Under the pieces are notes generated by a model, which saw only the letters and a list, made by a program, of their open reading frames with translations, had not been told where the DNA came from and did no database searches. Made by a program: the position numbers and the translations under genes. A stretch of DNA of 64,000 nt from Streptomyces sp. CMB-StM0423 (GTDB lineage: Bacteria; Actinomycetota; Actinomycetes; Streptomycetales; Streptomycetaceae): assembly GCF_002847285.1 (NCBI RefSeq), contig NZ_CP025407.1, forward strand, positions 1,302,001 to 1,366,000, given 5' to 3'. Below, in pieces: positions 48,494-55,873 of the stretch (within the stretch, counting starts at the first letter, position 1; each line of letters opens with the position of its first letter).

Positions 48494-49375
48494 GTGACAA
48501 CGGCACAGGACGACATCAAGGCGCCCGCCGCCGTCCCGACCGCTCCCGAGCGGACGGGGCGGCGCGGCGCGCGCCTCGGCAACCAGCTCGCCGCCTTCGG
48601 CTCCGCCGTGTGGCGGCCCCTCATCGTGCTCGCCGTGATCGGCCTCGTCTGGTGGTTCGTCACCGCGCGGGAGATGGTCGAGCGCTACCTCGTCCCCACC
48701 CCCGGCTCGGTCTTCGAGGTCATGTGGGAAGACCGCTCGATGCTGGCGGAGCACACCTACGTGACGCTGTACGAGACGGTCATCGGCTTCCTGCTGGCGG
48801 CCCTCATCGGCATCGGCTCGGCCGTGCTCATCGTCTACTCCAAGACCGCCGAGCGCTCCCTCTACCCGATCATCCTCTTCGCCCAGGTCATCCCGAAGAT
48901 CGCCATCGCGCCGATCCTCATCGTGTGGTTCGGCACCGGGCTCTCCCCGAAGATCATCCTGGCGGTGCTGATCGCCTTCTTCCCCGTCGTCGTCTCCGGC
49001 GTCGCCGGGCTGCGCGACACCGACCCCGAACTGCTGGACCTCTCCGCGACGATGGGCGCGAGCCGGTGGAGCGTCTTCGTCAAGGTGCGCTTCCCCGGCG
49101 CGTTGCCGCAGCTCATGGCCGGGCTGAAGGTCGCGGTGACCCTCGCCGTGGTCGGCGCGGTCGTCGGCGAGTTCGTCGGCGCCAGCGAAGGGCTCGGCTA
49201 CATCCTGCTGCTCGCCAGCGGCAATCTGAACTCCGCGCTGCTCTTCGCGGACCTGATCCTCATGTCGGCGATCGGCGTGGTGCTGTTCGTCGTCATCGAG
49301 GTCGCCGAGTCCCTCCTCATCCCGTGGCACGCCAGCCGCCGCGAGGGCTCCAGCGTGACCATGGCGACGACCTGA
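48494..49375 (+). CDS. ABC transporter permease (TauC/SsuC-like)
   Basis: A 293-residue inner-membrane permease starting at GTG (VTTAQDDIKAP). Six hydrophobic segments are present, including VWRPLIVLAVIGLVWWF and IILAVLIAFFPVVVSGVAGL. The EAA-type loop for contact with the ATPase is ATMGASRWSVFVKVRFPGA, then LPQLMAGLKVA. It forms an operon with the binding protein at 49458 and ATPase at 50478, in the order permease-SBP-ATPase. It moves a nutrient of the nitrate/sulfonate/thiamine-precursor class across the membrane. No ribosome site is clear before the start. Confidence 0.85.
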   Translation: MTTAQDDIKAPAAVPTAPERTGRRGARLGNQLAAFGSAVWRPLIVLAVIGLVWWFVTAREMVERYLVPTPGSVFEVMWEDRSMLAEHTYVTLYETVIGFLLAALIGIGSAVLIVYSKTAERSLYPIILFAQVIPKIAIAPILIVWFGTGLSPKIILAVLIAFFPVVVSGVAGLRDTDPELLDLSATMGASRWSVFVKVRFPGALPQLMAGLKVAVTLAVVGAVVGEFVGASEGLGYILLLASGNLNSALLFADLILMSAIGVVLFVVIEVAESLLIPWHASRREGSSVTMATT

Positions 49376-49457
49376 GCGGGGCCCCTTCCCGCCCGTTCGC
49401 GTCCATGGCGCCGCAGCCCGTATCCCGCAGTACCGGACCACCCAGGAAGGCAACGAC

Positions 49458-50474
49458 ATGAAACGCACCGCGGCGACACTCACCCTGCTGAGCGCGCTGC
49501 TCGCCGCCGCCGGCTGCGCCCCCGACACGTCGGACGACGACGGCGGGGACTCAGGCGGCGACGGCAACGGCAAGAAGGTCACGCTGACGCTCAACTGGGT
49601 TCCGTACGGGGAGCACGCCGCCTTCTACTACGGCGTGGAGAAGGGCTTCTACGCCGACGAGGGCATCGACCTGGAGATCAAGCCCGGCAACGGCTCCGCG
49701 GCCACCATCCAGCAGGTCGCGCAGAACAAGACCGACTTCGGCTGGGCCGACACCCCGCCGCTGATGGCCGGCATAGGCGAGGGCATGGGGGTCAAGAGCC
49801 TCGGGGTCTACCTCCAGAAGGGCCCGTCCTCCGTGCAGTTCGTCTCCGACGAGAACATCAAGGAGCCGGCCGACCTGGAGGGCAAGACCGTCGCGGGCAC
49901 GCCCGGCGACGCGATGTACGCCACCTTCCCCGGCTGGCTGGAGGCCAACGACGTCGACCCGTCCAAGGTCAAGGTCGTCAACGTCCAGCCCGCGGACAAG
50001 ATCTCGCAGCTCGCCGCCGGCAAGGTCGACGCCATCATGGGCTTCTTCCACGACCAGGGCCCGACGATCGAGAACACCACGGGCAAGACCGTCGACTACA
50101 TCCTCTTCTCCGACTTCGGCATGAACGTCCTCGGCACCGGCATCGTCGCCTCCGACAAGATGCTGGCCGACGACCCGGAGCTGGCCAAGGCGTTCGTCCG
50201 GGCCACCACGAAGTCCTGGCAGGAGGTCGAAGCCAACCAGGAAGAGGCCGTGAAGATCATGTCCGAGGCCGCGACCGAGCCGCCGCCGGACAACGTGCTC
50301 GCCAACCAGCTCAAGGACACGCTGCCGCTGCTGCAGGGCGACGGCGGCGGCATCGGCGTCAACTCCGAGGAGTCGTGGCAGGAGACTATCGACCTGCTGT
50401 CGGACGGCGGGATGCTGAAGGAGGCAAAGAAGCCCGCCGACTACTGGGACGCGTCGTACGCCGCTAAGGGGTGA
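49458..50474 (+). CDS. ABC transporter substrate-binding lipoprotein (SsuA/THI5-like)
   Basis: A 338-residue lipoprotein. The signal peptide ends in a lipobox (LLAAAGC, Cys near residue 22), followed by an Asp/Gly-rich linker. The NMT1/THI5-like core starts at VTLTLNWVPYGEHAAFYYG with VEKGFYADEGIDLEI and continues with NKTDFGWAD and KIAQL-type helices. This fold binds sulfonates, taurine, nitrate or the pyrimidine precursor of thiamine. LNWVPYGEHAAFY is more like the HMP/THI5 branch than classic SsuA, while the gene neighbourhood is sulfur metabolism, so the ligand is undecided. AGGAAGG precedes the ATG. Confidence 0.87.
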   Translation: MKRTAATLTLLSALLAAAGCAPDTSDDDGGDSGGDGNGKKVTLTLNWVPYGEHAAFYYGVEKGFYADEGIDLEIKPGNGSAATIQQVAQNKTDFGWADTPPLMAGIGEGMGVKSLGVYLQKGPSSVQFVSDENIKEPADLEGKTVAGTPGDAMYATFPGWLEANDVDPSKVKVVNVQPADKISQLAAGKVDAIMGFFHDQGPTIENTTGKTVDYILFSDFGMNVLGTGIVASDKMLADDPELAKAFVRATTKSWQEVEANQEEAVKIMSEAATEPPPDNVLANQLKDTLPLLQGDGGGIGVNSEESWQETIDLLSDGGMLKEAKKPADYWDASYAAKG

Positions 50475-50477
50475 GCA

Positions 50478-51287
50478 GTGCCGCAGCTCGAACAGAAGAA
50501 GACCGCCGCGACCGACGCGGCGGCGTCCGCAAGCATCGACATCCGCGATGTGACGTGCACCTTCACGACGAAGCGCAGTCGCACCACGGCGGTCGACGGG
50601 GTCTCGATGCGGATCGAGCCCGGTGAGTTCGTCTCCATCCTCGGCCCTTCCGGCTGCGGCAAGTCGACCCTGCTGAAGATGATCGCCGGCCTGGTGCTGC
50701 CGACGACGGGCCAGGTCAGCCTGCTGGGCCGGCAGGTGACCGGGCCGCAGCGCAACATCGGCTTCGCCTTCCAGCGGGCCGCGCTGCTGCAGTGGCGCGG
50801 GGCGCGGAAGAACATCCTGCTCCAGGCCGAGATGCGCGGCATGGACAAGCAGACCGCGGCCCGCCGGGCCGACGAGCTGATCGAGCTGACGGGCCTGAAG
50901 GGCTTCGAGGACGCCCTGCCGCACGAGCTGTCCGGCGGCATGCAGCAGCGGGTGGCGCTGTGTCGCGCGCTGCTGCACGAGCCGCCGGTGCTGCTGCTCG
51001 ACGAGCCGTTCGGCGCGCTGGACGCGCTGACGCGGGAGCACCTGAACGTCGAGCTGAACCGCATCTGGCGGGAGACGGGCACGACCATCGTGCTGGTCAC
51101 CCACTCCATCTCGGAGGCCGTCTACCTCGGCACCCGGGTCGAGGTCATGAGCGCCCGCCCGGGCCGGATCATCGAGACCATGCCGGTGGACCTGCCGGCG
51201 GCCCGGGACTACGGGAAGGTCATGTCGGCGCCGGAGTTCGAGACCCTGGCGGCCCACATCCGCGGCCTCCTGGGCGGCGCCCACTAG
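50478..51287 (+). CDS. ABC transporter ATP-binding protein (SsuB/TauB-like)
   Basis: A 269-residue ATPase. Walker A is GPSGCGKST, the Q-loop GFAFQRAALLQWR, the ABC signature LSGGMQQR, Walker B LLLDEPFGALD and the H-loop LVTHSISEA. The gene starts at GTG 4 nt after the binding protein stop, with AAGGGG upstream. It powers the permease at 48494. An R-rich C-terminus (SARPGRI) is usual for nitrate/sulfonate importers. Confidence 0.93.
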   Translation: MPQLEQKKTAATDAAASASIDIRDVTCTFTTKRSRTTAVDGVSMRIEPGEFVSILGPSGCGKSTLLKMIAGLVLPTTGQVSLLGRQVTGPQRNIGFAFQRAALLQWRGARKNILLQAEMRGMDKQTAARRADELIELTGLKGFEDALPHELSGGMQQRVALCRALLHEPPVLLLDEPFGALDALTREHLNVELNRIWRETGTTIVLVTHSISEAVYLGTRVEVMSARPGRIIETMPVDLPAARDYGKVMSAPEFETLAAHIRGLLGGAH

Positions 51288-51393
51288 CCCGCCGCCGGTA
51301 GTACGCCGCCGCCCGGGGCCCGCCCGTCACGGGGCACCGGGCGGCGGCGTATCCGCGCTCGCGGCAGATTTAACAAACGCTTCATATTGTTTC

Positions 51394-51433
51394 GGAATTA
51401 CGTCGGCAATTCCGTTTCCGGGCAAGGGAATTG
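51394..51433. promoter_or_regulatory. three mutually exclusive inverted-repeat elements before the second leader peptide
   Basis: GGAATT (51394-51399), CAATTCC (51407-51413) and GGAATTG (51427-51433) occur in an AT-rich stretch. The middle element can pair with either flank. It is either overlapping operators in the promoter or, if transcribed, a switch-like RNA. The segment ends 34 bp before the leader ATG. Confidence 0.5.
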
Positions 51434-51466
51434 CATGCGCGACCGTATCTCTGCGATGGTGCGTGC

Positions 51467-51553
51467 ATGCCCACCGACCAGCGCTTCTTCGCCCGCCACC
51501 ACGTGGACTTGGTGCGCGTGGCGAGCGCGCTGTGTCCGTGCGGCCGTCCGTAG
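51467..51553 (+). CDS. putative cysteine-responsive leader peptide of the cysteine dioxygenase operon
   Basis: A 28-residue ORF beginning MPTDQRFF with the core ARHHVDLVRVASALCPC, then GRP and stop. It is too short for routine gene finders, but the motif matches the sir leader in this window (RHVDLGRMSSAIC). Two Cys codons (51533-51535 and 51539-51541) fall at the base of an 11-bp hairpin. The dioxygenase start follows 101 bp downstream. A cysteine-sensing role is inferred from sequence layout; translation is not proven. Confidence 0.75.
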   Translation: MPTDQRFFARHHVDLVRVASALCPCGRP

Positions 51554-51563
51554 ACGGCCGCAC
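51538..51563 (+). promoter_or_regulatory. perfect 11-bp hairpin overlapping the leader Cys codons and stop
   Basis: GTGCGGCCGTC (51538-51548), loop CGTA and GACGGCCGCAC (51553-51563). The left arm contains the second Cys codon, and the loop and right arm contain the stop codon. Translating ribosomes would control whether it folds. Confidence 0.75.
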
Positions 51564-51654
51564 CCGGGTGTACGCCGCGGGTGCTCGATTCCGAACGGGC
51601 CCTTTACGCCCGCTCATGCAGCCCGCCCCGTACACACCCCGGAACGAGGTCTCC

Positions 51655-52167
51655 ATGTCCACCCCGCCGACGCTCTCCCCCGCTGCGCCCGCCGCCGCGC
51701 CCGGCGCACCCGCCGGCCCGACGCCCGCCGCGCTCGCCGAGCTGGTCCGCGCCTTCGCCGGCCGGCCCGGCCGCTGGCGGCCCGCGGTCCGGTTCGACGC
51801 CGCGGCCCGCTTCCACACCCGGCTGGAGGTGACCGGCGGCCACGAGGTCTGGCTGCTGACCTGGCTGCCGGGGCAGGGCACCGAGATCCACGACCACGGC
51901 GGCGCCGCGGGCGCGTTCACGGTCGTGTCGGGGGTGCTCACCGAGCGCAGCTTCCCCGCGCCGCCCGCCGCGCCGCGGGCGCGGGAGCTGGCCGTGGGCG
52001 GGCTGCGCTCGTTCGGCCCGCGGTACGTCCACGAGGTGGTCAACGCCGGGACGGCACCGGCCGTCAGCATCCACGCCTACGCGCCCGCGCTGTCGGCCAT
52101 GTCGTACTACGCCGAGGTGCCCGGCGGCGGCCTGCGCCCGGTCCGTACCGACCCGGTGACCGGCTGA
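51655..52167 (+). CDS. cysteine dioxygenase type I (cupin)
   Basis: A 170-residue cupin from an ATG with GAGG 5 nt upstream. The iron ligands are His-x-His in EIHDHGGAAGAF and a third His in RYVHEVVN, as in CDO. The chain LLTWLPGQGTEIHDH and VVSGVLTERSF are the cupin motifs. It oxidises cysteine to cysteine sulfinate. The rhodanese gene overlaps its stop (TGATG). Its short, Ala/Pro-rich N-terminus is atypical. A leader peptide rich in late Cys codons precedes it, which would let the gene respond to its own substrate. Confidence 0.87.
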   Translation: MSTPPTLSPAAPAAAPGAPAGPTPAALAELVRAFAGRPGRWRPAVRFDAAARFHTRLEVTGGHEVWLLTWLPGQGTEIHDHGGAAGAFTVVSGVLTERSFPAPPAAPRARELAVGGLRSFGPRYVHEVVNAGTAPAVSIHAYAPALSAMSYYAEVPGGGLRPVRTDPVTG

Positions 52168-52562
52168 TGGCCGCCGCGGAGGCCCCCGGGATCGACGCGG
52201 CGCTCGCCGCCGTACGCGCCACGCTGGACCGCCTCACCCCCCGGCAGGCGTACGCCGCCCTCGCCGATGGTGCCGTCCTCGTGGACACCCGGCCCGAGTT
52301 CCAGCGGCGCGCCTCCGGCACCGTGCCCGGGGCCCTGCTGGTGGAGCGCAACCATCTGGAATGGCGCTGCGACCCGGCCAGCGGCGCATCGGTGGCCGAG
52401 GCCACCGGCACGGGGGTGCACTGGATCGTCATGTGTGACGAGGGATACGCCTCGTCGCTGGCCGCCGCCTCGCTCAGGTCCCTCGGGCTGACCCGGGCGA
52501 CCGATCTGACCGGCGGCTTCCAGGCGTGGCGGGCGGCCGGGCTGCCGGTCACGCTCCCGTAA
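52167..52562 (+). CDS. single-domain rhodanese-like sulfurtransferase
   Basis: A 131-residue rhodanese whose ATG overlaps the dioxygenase stop by one base. The domain has AVLVDTRPEFQRRASGTVPG, then GALLVERNHLEW and the active-site loop HWIVMCDEGYASS, where the Cys carries persulfide sulfur, ending LTGGFQAWRAAGLPV. Coupling with cysteine dioxygenase suggests handling of sulfane sulfur or thiosulfate during cysteine breakdown. The family also includes sensors, so the exact acceptor is open. Confidence 0.9.
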   Translation: MAAAEAPGIDAALAAVRATLDRLTPRQAYAALADGAVLVDTRPEFQRRASGTVPGALLVERNHLEWRCDPASGASVAEATGTGVHWIVMCDEGYASSLAAASLRSLGLTRATDLTGGFQAWRAAGLPVTLP

Positions 52563-52670
52563 CGCCTCACCTGCACAAAGACGTGCAAAGGCGTACGAAA
52601 ACCCGGCCCGTATGCCGGACGATTCGTCCACGCCTCAAGAACCCCCTTGACCGAGCCGCCCCGATGGGCT

Positions 52671-52695
52671 TATCCCTACTAAGTCAATAGGGATA
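52671..52695. promoter_or_regulatory. 25-bp dyad before the second ABC importer
   Basis: TATCCCTA (52671-52678) and TAGGGATA (52688-52695) are perfect complements around CTAAGTCAA. TTGACC at 52647 could be a -35 box with the left arm as -10. It lies 52 bp upstream of the GTG at 52748 and is a candidate sulfur-regulator operator. Confidence 0.55.
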
Positions 52696-52747
52696 CTCGG
52701 AAAGACGATGTTGATTCCCGGAACACCCCCGAGAGGATGACCCTCCC

Positions 52748-53866
52748 GTGTCTGCACCACGCCGCCGCCGCGCGGCCATACGCCTGCTCGCCGGCACCGC
52801 CGCCCTCCCCCTGCTCGCCCTGACCGCCTGCGGTTACGGCTCCGACAGCGACGACAAGGGCGACGACGCGGCCCCCGCCGCCCAGGGCGAGAAGATCGGC
52901 GGTCTCGACGAGATCAACATCGGCTTCTTCGGCAACGTGACCCACGCGACCCCCCTGGTCGGCCTCGGCGACGACGGCCTGATCACCAAGGAGCTGGGCG
53001 GCACCGCCGTCAAGCCGCAGATCTTCAACGCAGGACCGTCCGCCATCGAGGCGCTCAACGCCGGCTCCGTCGACATGACCTGGATCGGCCCCTCCCCCGC
53101 CATCAACGGCTACACCCAGGCGGACGGCCGCAACCTGCGCATCGTCGCGGGCGCCACCTCCGGCGGCGCCTCGCTGGTCGTCAACCCCGACAAGATCAAG
53201 TCGCTGGACGATCTGGAGGGCAAGCGGATCGCCACGCCCCAGATCGGCAACACCCAGGACGTGGCCCTGCTCAACTACCTCGCCGGCGAGGGCCTGGAGG
53301 TCGACCCGCAGTCCGGCAAGGGCGACGTGCTCGTCATCCGCCAGGACAACAAGGAGATCCCGACCACCTTCCAGCAGGGCGGCCTCGACGGCGCCTGGGT
53401 GCCGGAGCCCACCGCCTCCAACCTGGTCGCCAAGGGCGGCGAGGTGCTGCTGAACGAGAAGGAGTTGTGGGACGACGGCAAGTTCGTCACCACCCACCTG
53501 ATCGTCTCGCAGGCGTTCCTCAAGGACCACCCCGACGTGGTCGAGGCCGTCGTGCGCGGCTCGGTGAAGACCAACGCCTGGATCAAGGACAACCCCGACG
53601 AGGCCAAGACCCTGGTCAACGAGGGGATCGAGGAGTACTCGGGCAAGCCGCTGCCCGGCGACGTGCTCGACCGCGCCTTCGACGACATCGAGGTCACCGA
53701 CGACCCGCTCGCCTCCACCCTCGGCGACCAGGCCGACCACAGCGTCAAGTCGGGCCTCCTCGACGAGGCGAAGACCGACGGCATCTACGACCTGTCCATC
53801 CTCAACAAGGTGCTCAAGAGCGAGGGCCGGCCCGCCGTCGAGGACGCCGGCCTCGGCGTCGAGTAG
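52748..53866 (+). CDS. aliphatic sulfonate-type ABC substrate-binding lipoprotein
   Basis: A 372-residue lipoprotein from a GTG with GAGAGG upstream. Signal peptide LLAGTAALPLLALTAC ends in a lipobox. The core EINIGFFGNVTHATPLVGLG, NAGSVDMTWIGPSPAINGYT, VAGATSGGASLVVNPDKI and QGGLDGAWVPEPTASNLV fits SsuA-like sulfonate/taurine binding proteins, including the conserved GxTSGGASL region. With the ATPase and permease that follow it makes a complete SsuABC-type importer. The monooxygenase SsuD is not adjacent. Confidence 0.88.
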   Translation: MSAPRRRRAAIRLLAGTAALPLLALTACGYGSDSDDKGDDAAPAAQGEKIGGLDEINIGFFGNVTHATPLVGLGDDGLITKELGGTAVKPQIFNAGPSAIEALNAGSVDMTWIGPSPAINGYTQADGRNLRIVAGATSGGASLVVNPDKIKSLDDLEGKRIATPQIGNTQDVALLNYLAGEGLEVDPQSGKGDVLVIRQDNKEIPTTFQQGGLDGAWVPEPTASNLVAKGGEVLLNEKELWDDGKFVTTHLIVSQAFLKDHPDVVEAVVRGSVKTNAWIKDNPDEAKTLVNEGIEEYSGKPLPGDVLDRAFDDIEVTDDPLASTLGDQADHSVKSGLLDEAKTDGIYDLSILNKVLKSEGRPAVEDAGLGVE

Positions 53867-53899
53867 CTCTGCCCGCCTCACCTCCGGGAGGTGCAAGAG

Positions 53900-54703
53900 A
53901 TGTCCACCGCCATCACCGACGACGCCCCGGCCGGCTCCGCGCAGGCCGGGGACGGGCCCGCGGCCCGCATCACGCACGTGTCCAAGACGTTCGGGCGCCC
54001 GGGGGCACAGCTCCTGGTGCTCGACGACGTCACCGTCGACGTCGCGCCGGGCGAGTTCGTCACGCTGCTCGGCGCGTCAGGATGCGGCAAGTCCACCCTG
54101 CTCAACCTGGTCGCCGGCCTGGACGCGCCGACCGCCGGGACCATCGAGATACCCGGCGGCCAGCGCCCCGCGCTGATGTTCCAGGAGCACGCCCTCTTCC
54201 CGTGGCTGACCGCGGGCAGGAACGTCGAGCTGGCGTTGAAGATGCGCGGCCTGGCCAAGGCCGAGCGCCGCACCGAGGCGGAGCGCCTGCTCGAACTCGT
54301 CCGGCTGGGCGGCGCGTACGGCAAGCGGGTGCACGAGCTGTCCGGCGGCATGCGCCAGCGCGTCGCGCTGGCCCGCTCGCTCGCGCAGGACAGCAGGCTG
54401 CTGCTGATGGACGAGCCGTTCGCCGCGCTCGACGCCATCACCCGCGACGTCCTGCACGACGAGCTGACCCGCATCTGGGCGGAGACGAAGGTCTCCGTGC
54501 TCTTCGTCACCCACAACGTGCGCGAGGCGGTCAAGCTCGCCGAGCGCGTGATCCTCATGTCCTCCCGCCCCGGGCGCATCGCCCGGGAGTGGACCATCGA
54601 CATCCCGCAGCCGCGCCGGATCGAGGACACCGAGGTGGCCAACCTCTCGCTGGAGATCACCGAAGAGCTGCGAGGGGAGATCCGCCGCCATGGCAAGCAC
54701 TGA
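53900..54703 (+). CDS. ABC transporter ATP-binding protein (SsuB-like)
   Basis: A 267-residue ATPase starting at the ATG that follows GGGAGGTG by 6 nt; an upstream in-frame GTG at 53891 overlaps that ribosome site. Walker A GASGCGKST, LFPWLT Q-loop region, signature LSGGMRQR, Walker B LLLMDEPFAALD and H-loop VTHNVREA are intact. Its 3' end overlaps the permease start by 14 bp. It energises the importer with the binding protein at 52748. Confidence 0.93.
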   Translation: MSTAITDDAPAGSAQAGDGPAARITHVSKTFGRPGAQLLVLDDVTVDVAPGEFVTLLGASGCGKSTLLNLVAGLDAPTAGTIEIPGGQRPALMFQEHALFPWLTAGRNVELALKMRGLAKAERRTEAERLLELVRLGGAYGKRVHELSGGMRQRVALARSLAQDSRLLLMDEPFAALDAITRDVLHDELTRIWAETKVSVLFVTHNVREAVKLAERVILMSSRPGRIAREWTIDIPQPRRIEDTEVANLSLEITEELRGEIRRHGKH

Positions 54704-55622
54704 CACCACCGGCACGTCCGGTGCGTCCGGTAGTAAGACTGGCGCGAAGTCCGGTGAGGACTCCGCCGCCGGCCTCGCCGGGCTCGAAGCCGGCCTCGAC
54801 GCCCTCGATACGCGGACCGCGGCGCGCACCCCGCTGCGCCAGGTGCTGCTGCAGAAGGTGTTGCCGCCGATCATCGCGGTCGCCCTCGTCGTGGCCGTCT
54901 GGCAGTTGCTGTACGTGCTGGAGGTCAAGCCCGACTACCAACTGCCGGGCCCCGGCCAGGTCTGGGACGCGCTCGCCGACCAGTGGTACGAGGGCACGCT
55001 CTTCGACGTCATCTGGACGAGCCTGTCCCGCGGCGTGCTCGGCTTCCTCATCGCCATCGCCATCGGCACCCCGCTCGGACTGATCGTCGCCAAGGTGCCG
55101 TTCGTGCGCGCCGCGATCGGCCCGATCCTCACCGGGCTGCAGTCGCTGCCGTCGGTGGCCTGGGTGCCGGCGGCGATCATCTGGTTCGGCCTCACCCCGT
55201 CGATGATCTACGCGGTGGTGCTGCTCGGCGCCGTCCCGTCGATCGCCAACGGACTGGTCTCCGGCATCGGCCAGATCCCGCCGCTGTATCTGCGCGCCGG
55301 CCAGGTCATCGGCGCCACCGGCCTGCACGGCGTACGGCACGTGCTGCTGCCGGCGGCGCTGCCCGGCTATCTGGCCGGGCTCAAGCAGGGCTGGGCGTTC
55401 TCCTGGCGGTCGCTGATGGCCGCCGAGATCATCGCCACCTCCCCCGATCTCGGGGTGGGCCTGGGCCAGTTGCTGGAGACCGGCCGCGGCTACCAGGACA
55501 TGGCGATCGTGCTCAACGCGATCCTGCTGATCCTGATCGTCGGCGTCGCCATCGAGCTGCTGGTGTTCGGCCCACTGGAGCGCCGGGTGCTGCGCAACCG
55601 GGGGCTGCTCGTGACGCGCTGA
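54690..55622 (+). CDS. ABC transporter permease (SsuC-like)
   Basis: A 310-residue permease. A Ser/Thr/Gly-rich N-terminus of about 45 residues is unusual, followed by six hydrophobic segments (IIAVALVVAVWQLLYVL, GVLGFLIAIAIGTPLGLIVA, IYAVVLLGAVPSIANGLVSG, MAIVLNAILLILIVGVAIEL). The EAA loop is GATGLHGVRHVLLPAALPG, then YLAGLKQG. It completes the second importer operon, which ends in a hairpin terminator. Confidence 0.9.
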   Translation: MASTDTTGTSGASGSKTGAKSGEDSAAGLAGLEAGLDALDTRTAARTPLRQVLLQKVLPPIIAVALVVAVWQLLYVLEVKPDYQLPGPGQVWDALADQWYEGTLFDVIWTSLSRGVLGFLIAIAIGTPLGLIVAKVPFVRAAIGPILTGLQSLPSVAWVPAAIIWFGLTPSMIYAVVLLGAVPSIANGLVSGIGQIPPLYLRAGQVIGATGLHGVRHVLLPAALPGYLAGLKQGWAFSWRSLMAAEIIATSPDLGVGLGQLLETGRGYQDMAIVLNAILLILIVGVAIELLVFGPLERRVLRNRGLLVTR

Positions 55623-55660
55623 CCGCGAGCCTGCTCCCCTGAGAACCCGCCGGGGACCGC

Positions 55661-55685
55661 TCCGGGCCGTAGCTCAAGGCCCGGA
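55661..55685 (+). terminator. hairpin after the second ABC importer
   Basis: TCCGGGCC (55661-55668) and GGCCCGGA (55678-55685) form an 8-bp stem with a 9-nt loop, 38 bp after the permease stop. Confidence 0.7.
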
Positions 55686-55873
55686 CCGGTCGCCGGCGTG
55701 ATGCGTGTAAGGGACATGACTCCTCCGGGGTGGGGTTATCCCCCCTTCTTTCGGTGGAGCTGAGCACCTTCGGGTTCACCAGCCAGCACGATGGGGACCG
55801 CACCCGCCCTTCTCTAACGTCGTATCGGCAGGTGGGGGCAGTGTGCCGCCGCCGCGCACGAGGGAGAAGGACG

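Noticed and set aside
48483-48497. A 4-codon ORF (MHLE) whose stop overlaps the permease GTG
   Set aside because: It is too short to support as a coupled leader, with no ribosome site and no Cys codons.
52708-52740. A 10-codon ORF (MLIPGTPPRG) before the sulfonate-type binding protein
   Set aside because: It lacks the RHVDL/Cys leader motif and hairpin, so it is probably chance.
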